Of a stretch of DNA of 64,000 bases, positions 18,417 through 26,530 are shown piece after piece. Within the stretch, counting starts at the first letter, position 1, and every line of letters begins with the position of its first letter. The notes beneath the pieces were generated by a model. The model did no database searches. It was not told the origin of the DNA and worked only from the letters and a program-made list of their open reading frames with translations. The stretch spans positions 62,001 to 126,000 of the forward strand of contig CAYOEA010000002.1 in the NCBI GenBank assembly GCA_964402995.1, written 5' to 3'. The position numbers were made by a program, and so were the translations under genes. The DNA is from GCA-2686295 sp964402995. Lineage in GTDB: Archaea; Nanobdellota; Nanobdellia; Woesearchaeales; GCA-2686295.

Positions 18417-18644
18417 TTAACTAAATTTCTTGAATCCTAGCTCTAAAGCCACGTCTCTGAAACACTGTCTACATAAATTAAGACCATATTTTGATATGTG
18501 AGCACCAGTTCGCCCGCATCGTCTACATTTCTTAGTTAATTTTCCAAATTTTCTATCTTTAGGAAGATTATGTTTTTTGAACTTAATTCCTTTAGATTTA
18601 TGTTCAATTTGTTTTAATACTTTGTTTGCATCTGATGTGGTCAT
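18417..18644 (-). CDS. rps14: Ribosomal protein uS14 (zinc type)
   Basis: Zinc-binding uS14: CRRC near residue 40 and CRQC near residue 58, inside KKCRRCGRTGAHISKYGLNL. The 75 residues include an N-terminal extension of about 20 compared with most archaea; no other in-frame ATG shortens it. The start overlaps the uL5 stop by four bases. Confidence 0.95.
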   Translation of the reverse strand: MTTSDANKVLKQIEHKSKGIKFKKHNLPKDRKFGKLTKKCRRCGRTGAHISKYGLNLCRQCFRDVALELGFKKFS

Positions 18645-19156
18645 TGTTGTTCACCTATTGAAATCTTAAATTCTTTTTGAAGAAACTCTGTTGCATCTTC
18701 TTGTGAAATTCTATGATTTTTTGCGATTTTAGTTTTCAAAAGTTTTCTTTTTTTAATTCTAAAACCAGGTCTTCCTAAAGTAACACTAGTTTGAAGTCCA
18801 ATAATACCAATATCTGGATCATATTTTGCTTCTGGAATGTCAATATATTCGTGAATACCAAATGAAATGTTTCCTGAGTTATCAACACAGCTAGTTGAAA
18901 GTTTATTTTCTTTAGCTTTCAAAAGTCTAACTAAAAGTTTTTTAGCAGCATCTCTTCTGAGTGTGATTTTACAACCAATAGGAAGATTAGGTCTTAAACC
19001 CCAGCCAGCAATTCTCTTTTGAGTAATTGTTCTTACAGGTGTAATTCCAGTAATACTCTTAAGAAGTTTTTCAGCTTTCCTAAGTTTATTCTGATCTTTA
19101 CCTGCACCTATGTTTAAGGTTACTTTCTCTATCCGAATTTCTTTCATTGAATTCAT
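18641..19156 (-). CDS. rpl5: Ribosomal protein uL5
   Basis: Binds 5S rRNA in the central protuberance. KVTLNIGAGKDQNKLRKAEK and IGIIGLQTSVTLGRPGFRI are diagnostic. It starts in an ATGA overlap with the eS4 stop; an ATG three codons inside is an alternative start. Confidence 0.95.
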   Translation of the reverse strand: MNSMKEIRIEKVTLNIGAGKDQNKLRKAEKLLKSITGITPVRTITQKRIAGWGLRPNLPIGCKITLRRDAAKKLLVRLLKAKENKLSTSCVDNSGNISFGIHEYIDIPEAKYDPDIGIIGLQTSVTLGRPGFRIKKRKLLKTKIAKNHRISQEDATEFLQKEFKISIGEQQ

Positions 19157-19842
19157 TTTACATTAATAATTGGTTTATCTTTTCCAATAACAAAAGCATA
19201 ATTTTTCTTAGTTTCGAATTCTTCGTTTTCAACTTTAAATTTCAAAGTTAAACCATCAATTTCTACAACTTCTGCGATTTTCCCTACGTGTGATCCTTTA
19301 AACAAGATTACAGTAGCGCCTTTCTCAAAAGTTAAAACTTCTTTTATTTCTTGTTTTGGAATTGAAAATACCAAAGTATCTCCTGTTTTGTAAGCGTTTT
19401 TCTTAACGATTATAGTTCTACCATCAAGTGTTAATAATTGAATTTTATCTTTACCGATGATTTTTTTGTTAACTAACTTTGAAAGTTTAAATTCTGACTC
19501 TTTTTCTGAAAGAGGATGAATAAATAACTTATTTTGTTTATTAACGAGGATTGTGTAATGTTCTTTTTCTAACGGAATTGATAAAACATCAAAAATGCCA
19601 ACTGGGTATCTGTAATCCTTTCTTCTTTTTCCATTAACTAAAATTTCTTGATCATGAAGTACTTTTTTAGCTTCTTTGTTAGTATTTGCCTTTCCAAGTA
19701 AATCTCTTAATACTACATTTATAGGAATTGACAAATCTTGTGAATGTGCACCTGGGTTTGGTCTTGTAGTAAAAACTACATTTTTTCTTTTAATTGGCCA
19801 GGTTCTTGGCGCGTTTTGTGCTTTTAAGTGATTCTTTGGCAT
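19153..19842 (-). CDS. rps4e: Ribosomal protein eS4
   Basis: Archaeal/eukaryotic small-subunit protein with an S4-type RNA-binding motif (KVLHDQEILVNGKRRKDYRY) and a KOW-like C-terminal part (GATVILFKGSHVGKIAEVVE). 229 residues, a normal length, in the usual place between uL24 and uL5. Confidence 0.95.
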   Translation of the reverse strand: MPKNHLKAQNAPRTWPIKRKNVVFTTRPNPGAHSQDLSIPINVVLRDLLGKANTNKEAKKVLHDQEILVNGKRRKDYRYPVGIFDVLSIPLEKEHYTILVNKQNKLFIHPLSEKESEFKLSKLVNKKIIGKDKIQLLTLDGRTIIVKKNAYKTGDTLVFSIPKQEIKEVLTFEKGATVILFKGSHVGKIAEVVEIDGLTLKFKVENEEFETKKNYAFVIGKDKPIINVK

Positions 19843-20309
19843 TATTGTTCACCTTTTTTATCGTTTGAATTGTCAGTTTTTTCTTTTTCGTTCAAAACTT
19901 TAGTTTTTGGCACATCAGAATCGTTTGCTTCTGGACCTTTTAGTTTTTGAACTCTTTTTTTATCATCAAGATTTAATGATGTGATCATCAAGTTTGAAGG
20001 AGTAAATGCGATTTTAGCTTTTGAACCGTCTTTTTTAGTTAATTCAACTTTTTCAAGATAAACTTTACATCTTTTTGTGTCGACTGATTCAACTTTTTGT
20101 TCGTCACCCTTTCGACTTCCAACCATAATTTTAACTTTATCGCCAGTTCTAACTCTAACTGAACGAGTGTTGTGTTTTTTTCTAAGTTCGGCTGATAAAT
20201 GAACTGAAAGAAAGTTGCCCTTTATATGAAGTGGAGCATTAAATACATACTTTCTTTGTTTACGAGCTTGAACGCTGCTATTCCATGTCTTTGAAAATTT
20301 GCTTTTCAT
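19842..20309 (-). CDS. rpl24: Ribosomal protein uL24
   Basis: KOW-domain assembly protein. VRTGDKVKIMVGSRKGDEQKVE and the archaeal N-terminus (KFSKTWNSSVQARKQRKY) identify it. The tail after about 125 is charged and variable. Confidence 0.95.
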   Translation of the reverse strand: MKSKFSKTWNSSVQARKQRKYVFNAPLHIKGNFLSVHLSAELRKKHNTRSVRVRTGDKVKIMVGSRKGDEQKVESVDTKRCKVYLEKVELTKKDGSKAKIAFTPSNLMITSLNLDDKKRVQKLKGPEANDSDVPKTKVLNEKEKTDNSNDKKGEQ

Positions 20310-20310
20310 T

Positions 20311-20712
20311 TTATACTATGATGCTTGCAATCTTTGATATACCAGGCCATCGCTCGCAAGCTTCTTTTGCAATTGGTCCTTTGAAAATTGTACCTTTTGG
20401 ATTTCCTTTGACATCCTTAAGTACAACTGCTGCATTATCTTCATATTTAATTCGAGTACCATCAGGTCTTCTATACTCTTTTCTTTGTCTAACAATAACT
20501 GCGAATACAACTTGTTTTCTCATATCTGGTTTACCTTTTTTAACAGCTGCTTGAACAAGCATGCCAACTCCTGCGTTAGGAATTCTTCCTTTAACAGATT
20601 TTGACCATTTAACACTGATAATTTTTAGTAATTTAGCACCGGAGTTATCACATGTATCTACAAATGAGCCTACGTTTAATCCGTTAGTTATACTAGCTTT
20701 TATTGGTTTCAT
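20311..20712 (-). CDS. rpl14: Ribosomal protein uL14
   Basis: Highly conserved intersubunit-face protein. CDNSGAKLLKIISVK, GDMVQAAVKKGKP-type and VIVRQRKEYRRPDGTRI sequences are standard. The last part of the uS17 gene overlaps it by four bases. Confidence 0.96.
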   Translation of the reverse strand: MKPIKASITNGLNVGSFVDTCDNSGAKLLKIISVKWSKSVKGRIPNAGVGMLVQAAVKKGKPDMRKQVVFAVIVRQRKEYRRPDGTRIKYEDNAAVVLKDVKGNPKGTIFKGPIAKEACERWPGISKIASIIV

Positions 20713-20990
20713 TTTTCTTCTTCTTTTCTTTTGATTATTTCTGTAACAATGAAATTTTTAGTTTTTGAAAGAGGTCTTGTTTCCATAACTCTAACAAAGT
20801 CGCCTTCTTTAGCGTTAATTTCATCAGGATTATGAGCTTTGATTTTTGTTTGTCTTTTCTCGTATCTTTCGTACTTAGGAACAAATCTTTTTCGACCCCA
20901 TAAGATTGAGACTGTTTTTCTCATTTTATCAGAGACCACAGTACCTTCGAATGTTCTGCCTCTTGTACTTATGTTTTTGTTATCTTTCAT
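20709..20990 (-). CDS. rps17: Ribosomal protein uS17
   Basis: OB-fold 16S rRNA-binding protein. RTFEGTVVSDKMRKTVSILW, and RVMETRPLSKTKNFIVTEI near the end, are family hallmarks. It is separated from rnp1 by one base. Confidence 0.95.
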   Translation of the reverse strand: MKDNKNISTRGRTFEGTVVSDKMRKTVSILWGRKRFVPKYERYEKRQTKIKAHNPDEINAKEGDFVRVMETRPLSKTKNFIVTEIIKRKEEEK

Positions 20991-20991
20991 T

Positions 20992-21234
20992 TTATACCTT
21001 CATTTTTATCCGATCAATCGGACGTTTCATGATTTTGTTGCCTTGAATTTCGACATCATTAATTTTAAATGTTGAAATGTTTTTGAGGATAATTTTGATT
21101 TCATCCTTGATTTTGATTTTGAATGTGCTCTTGGTTTCATCAACGATTAAACCTTTGAATCCCTCAAGCGATTTGTTTTTGCTTTCGATGATTTCTAATG
21201 TTTCTCCGATGAACTCTTCCTTGAGTATCTTCAT
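20992..21234 (-). CDS. rnp1: RNase P protein component 1 (p29/Rpp29)
   Basis: Sm-like RNase P subunit that pairs with p21 to help the RNA subunit cleave pre-tRNA leaders. The 80 residues contain EFIGETLEIIESKNKSLEG and KGLIVDETKSTFKI, as expected. Its position inside the S10/spc-type cluster between uS17 and aIF1 is the usual archaeal one. The RNA subunit and p30 are also encoded in this window. Confidence 0.92.
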   Translation of the reverse strand: MKILKEEFIGETLEIIESKNKSLEGFKGLIVDETKSTFKIKIKDEIKIILKNISTFKINDVEIQGNKIMKRPIDRIKMKV

Positions 21235-21548
21235 CTGCCTTTTCTGACCTCGATTGTGTCGGAAACAAATCCCAACAAAGTCAATTCGTTTTTAATAGCT
21301 TTCAAATGATCACCTTGAAGTTCGATATTTCCGCCTTTTGCTGTTCCGCCACAAGCGAACTTATTTTTTAGCTTTTTTGCCAAATCTTTCATATCAATTT
21401 CGTGTTCATTAATGCCTTCGATAAGAGTATACTTCTTACCAAACTTTTTTTTTATTGTTTTAACCAGGATTTTCTGACTTTCCTTAGCAAGGTCTTCAAA
21501 TGAAACTAAGTCCTTTGGTAAGCCTGTTACTGGATCTATATCACTCAT
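21231..21548 (-). CDS. Translation initiation factor aIF1 (SUI1)
   Basis: Start-codon-selection factor of 105 residues. LPKDLVSFEDLAKESQKILV, KKFGKKYTLIEGI and NKFACGGTAKGGNIELQGDH match SUI1. It overlaps uL29 by eight bases and rnp1 by four. Confidence 0.94.
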   Translation of the reverse strand: MSDIDPVTGLPKDLVSFEDLAKESQKILVKTIKKKFGKKYTLIEGINEHEIDMKDLAKKLKNKFACGGTAKGGNIELQGDHLKAIKNELTLLGFVSDTIEVRKGR

Positions 21549-21729
21549 TTTGTTTTTGAAGTGTTTTTATCTTTGCGATAGTTTTTTTAAACTGTTTAAC
21601 TTGACTTGGATTTTTAATATTAGTACCAGTTGCTATTTGTGAGTTTAACTTAATTAATTCAAGTTTTGCATCTTGAAGTTTTTTTTCAAGTTGATCTGCA
21701 GTCAATCCAGCTAATTCTTTGTACTTCAT
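21541..21729 (-). CDS. rpl29: Ribosomal protein uL29
   Basis: Small two-helix protein (62 residues) at the exit tunnel, near where SecY docks. LAGLTADQLEKKLQDAKLEL is typical. It overlaps uS3 by four bases. Confidence 0.94.
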   Translation of the reverse strand: MKYKELAGLTADQLEKKLQDAKLELIKLNSQIATGTNIKNPSQVKQFKKTIAKIKTLQKQNE

Positions 21730-22598
21730 TTTTTCTCTTTATTTTCGTCTTCTTTTGAAGCTTCTTGAGTTTTCAGGGGTTTTTCCTTTGACTCAACTTT
21801 GTCTTCTTTAACATCTTCTACAGTTTTAACTTGTTTTTTAGTTTCCTTAACTATTTCTGATTTTGATTCTGATTTTTTTTCAGTTTTAGTTGTTGTTTTA
21901 GTTGAAGTTTCTTTAGTTACTTCTGTTTTAGCTTTAGTTTTAATTTCTTCAGTGATAACTTCTGCTTCTGAACCTTTAACTTCTTCAATAACTTCTGTTA
22001 CTTGTGGTAAAAGTGTAATTTTATCAGGAAGTTTGATTGTTCCAGGCATAATACTTACCTTAATACCAACAATTCCAGTTTTTAATTTTGCAACAGCGTA
22101 TGCTTTTAATACACCTGAGACTGCAATATCCCCGCATTTTTTCAAATAACCTTGATAAAATCTCCATGTTTTTGCTCTGCTGCTAGGAATTTTTCCTGAA
22201 ATAAGTATTTCAACACCATAAGCTCCAGCTGCAATAACTGTTGACATTGATTTATGACCTACACCTTTGAATCTTTGGGAACCAAATCTTTCAAGTGAGC
22301 CAGCAATCATTTCAGCAATAATATTTGCATCAAGACCGATGTCTTTTACTTCTTCAATTTCAATTTGTGGATTTTCAAGTTTAAACTCTTTTTTAAGAGC
22401 TGTAGTAATTTTTGCAATGTTTGATCCTGATCTACCAACAACAAGACCTGGTCTTGAAGTAGCAATGTGAATTTTCTCGCCAAGAGGAGTTTTTTGAACT
22501 TTAACGTCACTTAGACCTACACGTCCAACAATTTGTTTAATGAACTCTTTAATTTGAAATTCTTTTACATTATTTGCAACAAATTTACGTTCAATCAT
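21726..22598 (-). CDS. rps3: Ribosomal protein uS3 with long charged tail
   Basis: KH-domain protein at the mRNA entry site (KIHIATSRPGLVVGRSGSNI near residue 45). The core ends near 200. After that come about 90 residues rich in Lys, Glu, Thr and Val with a repetitive look, much longer than a standard archaeal uS3. Confidence 0.95.
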   Translation of the reverse strand: MIERKFVANNVKEFQIKEFIKQIVGRVGLSDVKVQKTPLGEKIHIATSRPGLVVGRSGSNIAKITTALKKEFKLENPQIEIEEVKDIGLDANIIAEMIAGSLERFGSQRFKGVGHKSMSTVIAAGAYGVEILISGKIPSSRAKTWRFYQGYLKKCGDIAVSGVLKAYAVAKLKTGIVGIKVSIMPGTIKLPDKITLLPQVTEVIEEVKGSEAEVITEEIKTKAKTEVTKETSTKTTTKTEKKSESKSEIVKETKKQVKTVEDVKEDKVESKEKPLKTQEASKEDENKEKK

Positions 22599-23236
22599 TT
22601 TGTATCTACCTTAGGTTGAGCTGTTTCGGTTGTTTCTTTAACTTCAGCTTTGCTTTCAGTTTTAGTTTCAACTTTAACTTCTTCTTTAACAACAGGTTTT
22701 GTTTCTGTTTCTGTCTCAACTGCCTTTTTAGGCTCTTGTTTTTTTGGAGTGGATTCATTCAAAGGTTTTGCCTTTGGTGTAACAGTAGCTTTGCTACTTT
22801 TTGTTTTGATAATCTCTTGAACTACTAATTCAACATGAGTTCTTTTCATAGCTCTTCTTCTTTGACGTCCCATGTGCCAAGGTGTTGAAGCCCTTTGAGC
22901 AGATATGTGAACAATCTTTAAGCTTGATCCTAAACCTTTGTCTGTAGCATTTGATTCTGCTGATTCAATTAATTTAAGTAAGTAAGTTGATGTTTTCACT
23001 GGAAACTTACCAGGACCTATTCCTGTTTTGTGCCCTGCACCATCTGTGAATCTAGTGTATGCAACAGCTCTTGTTTCTTCTTTAACTTCTGAAAGGAATC
23101 TTTTAGCAAAAGTAACTGATCTATTTCTTAGTTTTGCACAAACTTCAATTGCTTGTTTAGTTGAAAATGGTCCTTCAACTATAACTGCTCGAGCTGCGTT
23201 TTCTAAACTTCCTTGATATGAATATTTATAAGCCAT
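22595..23236 (-). CDS. rpl22: Ribosomal protein uL22 with charged tail
   Basis: Exit-tunnel protein. ARAVIVEGPFSTKQAIEVCA and HISAQRASTPWHMGRQRRRA mark the archaeal core (about 1-150). The last 60 residues are a Lys/Glu/Thr/Pro-rich extension similar in composition to the uS3 tail. Confidence 0.95.
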   Translation of the reverse strand: MAYKYSYQGSLENAARAVIVEGPFSTKQAIEVCAKLRNRSVTFAKRFLSEVKEETRAVAYTRFTDGAGHKTGIGPGKFPVKTSTYLLKLIESAESNATDKGLGSSLKIVHISAQRASTPWHMGRQRRRAMKRTHVELVVQEIIKTKSSKATVTPKAKPLNESTPKKQEPKKAVETETETKPVVKEEVKVETKTESKAEVKETTETAQPKVDTK

Positions 23237-23238
23237 TT

Positions 23239-23616
23239 TTATCTAACTGACATAGCCGAACTTGATCTTGTTGCACCAACTCCAGGTGCGCTATGTTTTG
23301 AATGTTTTCTTGTAAGTGAAAATTCACCTAATCGGTGTCCGATCATGTCTTCTTGCATTAAAATTGGGATAAATTCTTTACCATTATGAATTAAGATTGT
23401 TTTTCCAATCATAGTGGGTAAAACAATTATAGTTCTAAGGTGTGTTTTAACTCTGTCTTTTTCTTGAATTTTATTCATGAATTTTTTCTCTTCATCAGTA
23501 AATCCACGTTTAATTTTTCTTCTTGCATCTACAGGGAATAATCCAGCTAACTCATTAAGTGAAAGTAGTTTAAGTTCCTCAACTGTTTTTCCTCGATAAA
23601 AAAATTCTTTTGCCAT
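23239..23616 (-). CDS. rps19: Ribosomal protein uS19
   Basis: Head protein of the small subunit. IIVLPTMIGKTILIHNGKEF and MIGHRLGEFSLTRK are conserved motifs. 125 residues, a normal archaeal length. Confidence 0.96.
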   Translation of the reverse strand: MAKEFFYRGKTVEELKLLSLNELAGLFPVDARRKIKRGFTDEEKKFMNKIQEKDRVKTHLRTIIVLPTMIGKTILIHNGKEFIPILMQEDMIGHRLGEFSLTRKHSKHSAPGVGATRSSSAMSVR

Positions 23617-23625
23617 TCAATTCAC

Positions 23626-24327
23626 CTATCTATTTCTTCCTGTATGTCGTGGTCTAATCATACCAACCTTTCTTCCAGGTGGCGCATTTCTTGGAGCGAT
23701 AGTTGGTCTTCCTTTTCTTGAAGATCTTGCTCCTCCTAATGGATGATCGACTGCATTCATTGAAGCTGCTGAAACAATTGGCCAGTATTTGCCTTTTGCT
23801 TTCATTGCTTTAAATTTGATACCTGCTTTCATGAAAGGTTTGTCAACTCTTCCTGAACCAGCAATTACACCGACTGTTGCGAAACAATCAGGGTTTACTT
23901 CCTTTTGTTTTCCTGAAGGAAGTTTAATTATGACTCTTGATTTTGTTTTTGATAATAATCTTGCAGTTGTACCTGAAGATCTAACAAGTTTTCCACCATC
24001 TCCTGGTTTAAGTTCAATATTAAATATTGGAGCTCCTGGGGGAATTTTTGATAAAGGTAAAATGTTTCCTGCTTTAATAGTAACTTCAGGACCTTTTTCT
24101 AATACATCACCAACTTTAATTCCTTCTGCTGCAACAAGTAAGTTTTCTTTCTTATCTGTATATTTAATTACTGCTAAAGGTGCTGTGTGACCTGTTGAGT
24201 TAATAATATCTATAACTGTGCCTTTATTTGATTTTAAGTTTGAAACTTCGCCCGCATATCTAAAACTAGATACTTTGTAAGTTGGACTTCCTTTTCCACG
24301 TTTTTGTTGAGTTAAGCTTTTTCCCAT
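23626..24327 (-). CDS. rpl2: Ribosomal protein uL2
   Basis: Core 23S rRNA-binding protein close to the peptidyl-transferase centre. NAVDHPLGGARSSRKGRP and RNAPPGRKVGMIRPRHTG are recognisable. The usual HPHGGG loop reads HPLGGA. From memory, other archaea such as Haloarcula also change the second histidine. Confidence 0.96.
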   Translation of the reverse strand: MGKSLTQQKRGKGSPTYKVSSFRYAGEVSNLKSNKGTVIDIINSTGHTAPLAVIKYTDKKENLLVAAEGIKVGDVLEKGPEVTIKAGNILPLSKIPPGAPIFNIELKPGDGGKLVRSSGTTARLLSKTKSRVIIKLPSGKQKEVNPDCFATVGVIAGSGRVDKPFMKAGIKFKAMKAKGKYWPIVSAASMNAVDHPLGGARSSRKGRPTIAPRNAPPGRKVGMIRPRHTGRNR

Positions 24328-24334
24328 TTTATAA

Positions 24335-24583
24335 TCACATTAATCCTAATTTTGTTGCTAAATCAATAGCAGGTGTTTCATCTGAAAATTTAACATAAGC
24401 TTTTTTCTTACCTTGAGGTAAAATTGTTGTGTTAATTTTGATAACTTTAACTTTGAAAAGAGTTTCAAGTTCTTCTTTAATTTCAGGTTTTTTTGCTTTT
24501 CTATCAACAATGAATACTAGCTTGTTCTCAGATTCCATTAATCTGATAGATTTTTCTGTTGATAAAGGATATTTTACTTTCAT
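24335..24583 (-). CDS. rpl23: Ribosomal protein uL23
   Basis: Exit-tunnel-rim protein that docks nascent-chain factors such as SRP and NAC. The start VKYPLSTEKSIRLMESENKL and VIKINTTILPQGKKKAYVKF are typical. 82 residues. Confidence 0.95.
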   Translation of the reverse strand: MKVKYPLSTEKSIRLMESENKLVFIVDRKAKKPEIKEELETLFKVKVIKINTTILPQGKKKAYVKFSDETPAIDLATKLGLM

Positions 24584-25398
24584 TTTTTCTTCTCGCTAGT
24601 TTTAGTAATTTTTTCTTCTTGTACTTTGTAATCGGAAGTGAAAATTTTTGATTCTTCAAAAAATTTAATTGCTGATTCAGTGAATAAAGTCATTCTACCT
24701 GGAACTCCACCTGGAGCAAGTAAATCAACATTTAACTCTGATACACTAGTTATATCAACGCCAGGAAGATTTCCTGCAGCTCGAACTAGTTCTTTACTTG
24801 GTTTATCAGTAACAATTAAAACACCAATAGTGTCTTTTTTCTTAGATCTTAAAAGTTCATCAGCAAAACCAATTGCTTCAAGGTTTTGAACTAATTCTTT
24901 AGTTTGTTTTAATGAAGAGATTTTATCTTCAATGATAAAAGGAAAATTATCAGGTGTTTGGTGATTTCTGAATTTAACTAGATCTAAGTTCATAGTTGCT
25001 GAGATTGAAGATAAAATTGCTTTTCTTCTTTCTTTTCTGTTAATTCCTTCATCCCAAATTTTATCAGCTTTAGGAGGATGTGCTCTTCTTCCGCCAACAG
25101 TTCCTGGTGCAAATGCTCCAACCCACATCATTCTAGTTCCTCTTCTAGAAAGAATCTTTCTAGGAACTCTTGAAATACCTGCGCCGTATGAACCTCTGTA
25201 TTTTTTTCTTCTTCTTGATAATTCGGAAGAAGATCTTTTTCCAGCTCTTGGATCTGCGCCGTAAGGTTGAATTTTACTTTTTTGAATAGATAAGAATGCT
25301 CTTTTTATTAAGTCCTTTCTTAAAGGTTCGACAAACTGTCTAGGTAAAGTGATAGTTCCTGTTTCAGTTTTGCTTAAGTTTAATATTTTGAGTTTCAT
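24580..25398 (-). CDS. rpl4: Ribosomal protein uL4
   Basis: Large archaeal/eukaryotic-type uL4 of 272 residues. The tunnel loop region with RRGTRMMWVGAFAPGTVGGR and AHPPKADKIWDEGINRKER is clear. Overlaps uL23 and uL3 by four bases each. Confidence 0.96.
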   Translation of the reverse strand: MKLKILNLSKTETGTITLPRQFVEPLRKDLIKRAFLSIQKSKIQPYGADPRAGKRSSSELSRRRKKYRGSYGAGISRVPRKILSRRGTRMMWVGAFAPGTVGGRRAHPPKADKIWDEGINRKERRKAILSSISATMNLDLVKFRNHQTPDNFPFIIEDKISSLKQTKELVQNLEAIGFADELLRSKKKDTIGVLIVTDKPSKELVRAAGNLPGVDITSVSELNVDLLAPGGVPGRMTLFTESAIKFFEESKIFTSDYKVQEEKITKTSEKKK

Positions 25399-26339
25399 TG
25401 TATAGCCAGTTTATGTTTTGTTGATTTTGCTCTTTTAGGTTTAGTCATGATTAATAGTCTTTTTTTAGGACCTGCAACTGAACCGTGTATAAGAATAAAT
25501 GTTGATTTAATATTTCCATATTTATGAAAGTCTACACCATATTTTTCAACTTCGTTTGAAATTTCTAAAACTTGTTTGTTATATTCAACTCTTTGATGGT
25601 AACCTGTTTGACCTGCGTGAGGTACTTTCCAAGAAATATGTTGTTGTCTAACCCATGGACCTAATGAACCAGGGTTTCTAATACTTTTTTCTGATTTGTG
25701 ACTTCTTCTACCAATTCCAAATCTTTTCATAGGACCTTGGAAACCTTTTCCTTTAGTTATACCATGAACATCAACAAAGTTGTTAGGACCAAAAACAGAA
25801 TCAAAAGCAAACTCCTTATCAGCATTTTCTTTTAAGTAAGTTACTTTTTCAGTATTAGTACCGCCTAAAGCGATTTCAAAAATTTCAGGTTTCTTTTTTC
25901 CAAATCCTGCTTTTTTAGGTTGAGTATAAACAGTTACAGTAATATTATCATATAAGTCTGGATTAATTGAATCTAAATCTGCTTTATTTTCTTTTCCAGT
26001 TGTAGTTTTTCTTAGAAGTTCTTTTTCAGTTTTAAAAAAAATTTCCTTTATAAGGACAGTTGCTGCGTTTTCTTTTTGATAAAAACGAGCAGAAGCGAAT
26101 CTCATTGGTGGGCATTCAAGAATTGTTACTGGAACACTCATTAATTCACCTTTAAGATGAGAATTTTTATTTTCATTAACAGCCATTATATGAGTCATAC
26201 CGACTTTATAACCTGCGAATGCTGAAGGTTTAACATCTTTTGAAACAAACCAAGATCTAACTCTTGCGTACATTCTTGTAGCACGTTTTCGTCTCCAAAA
26301 CTGTAAACTTCCTTTTCTTGGGCGTCTTATTGTTGGCAT
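25395..26339 (-). CDS. rpl3: Ribosomal protein uL3
   Basis: First gene of the ribosomal-protein operon. FAGYKVGMTHIMAVNENKNS, HGITKGKGFQGPMKRFGIG and RNPGSLGPWVRQQHISWKVP identify it. It has a long leader, unlike most genes here (see the promoter entry). Confidence 0.96.
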   Translation of the reverse strand: MPTIRRPRKGSLQFWRRKRATRMYARVRSWFVSKDVKPSAFAGYKVGMTHIMAVNENKNSHLKGELMSVPVTILECPPMRFASARFYQKENAATVLIKEIFFKTEKELLRKTTTGKENKADLDSINPDLYDNITVTVYTQPKKAGFGKKKPEIFEIALGGTNTEKVTYLKENADKEFAFDSVFGPNNFVDVHGITKGKGFQGPMKRFGIGRRSHKSEKSIRNPGSLGPWVRQQHISWKVPHAGQTGYHQRVEYNKQVLEISNEVEKYGVDFHKYGNIKSTFILIHGSVAGPKKRLLIMTKPKRAKSTKHKLAIQ

Positions 26340-26491
26340 TTATGTTTCCTCATTTAATTTGCCTTGAAAAATGTTGTTCTCAGAAATCGTGTAATACGAG
26401 TACTGAAAAAGGTTCTTCCCCAGGCATTGACTATAAATCCAAATTATTATTAACTTGAACTTTCATTACGAAATTCTAGTTCGTTTATAAA
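26340..26491 (-). promoter_or_regulatory. Promoter and about 120-nt leader of the ribosomal-protein operon
   Basis: A TATA box (TTTATAAA, 26484-26491) predicts transcription from about 26461. That leaves a leader of about 120 nt before the uL3 ATG at 26339, ending in AATGAGGAAACATAAATG with a GAGG ribosome site. Short complementary stretches around 26385-26410 may fold. No known riboswitch was recognised. Autogenous ribosomal-protein control is possible but not shown. Confidence 0.45.
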
Positions 26492-26530
26492 GATTGTGAT
26501 TGTAAAATGACGAAATAAGTGAAATCATAC

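Noticed and set aside
23680..23770. uL2 loop HPLGGA instead of HPHGGG
   Set aside because: Looked like loss of a key histidine, but from memory other archaeal uL2 proteins (Haloarcula) also change that residue.
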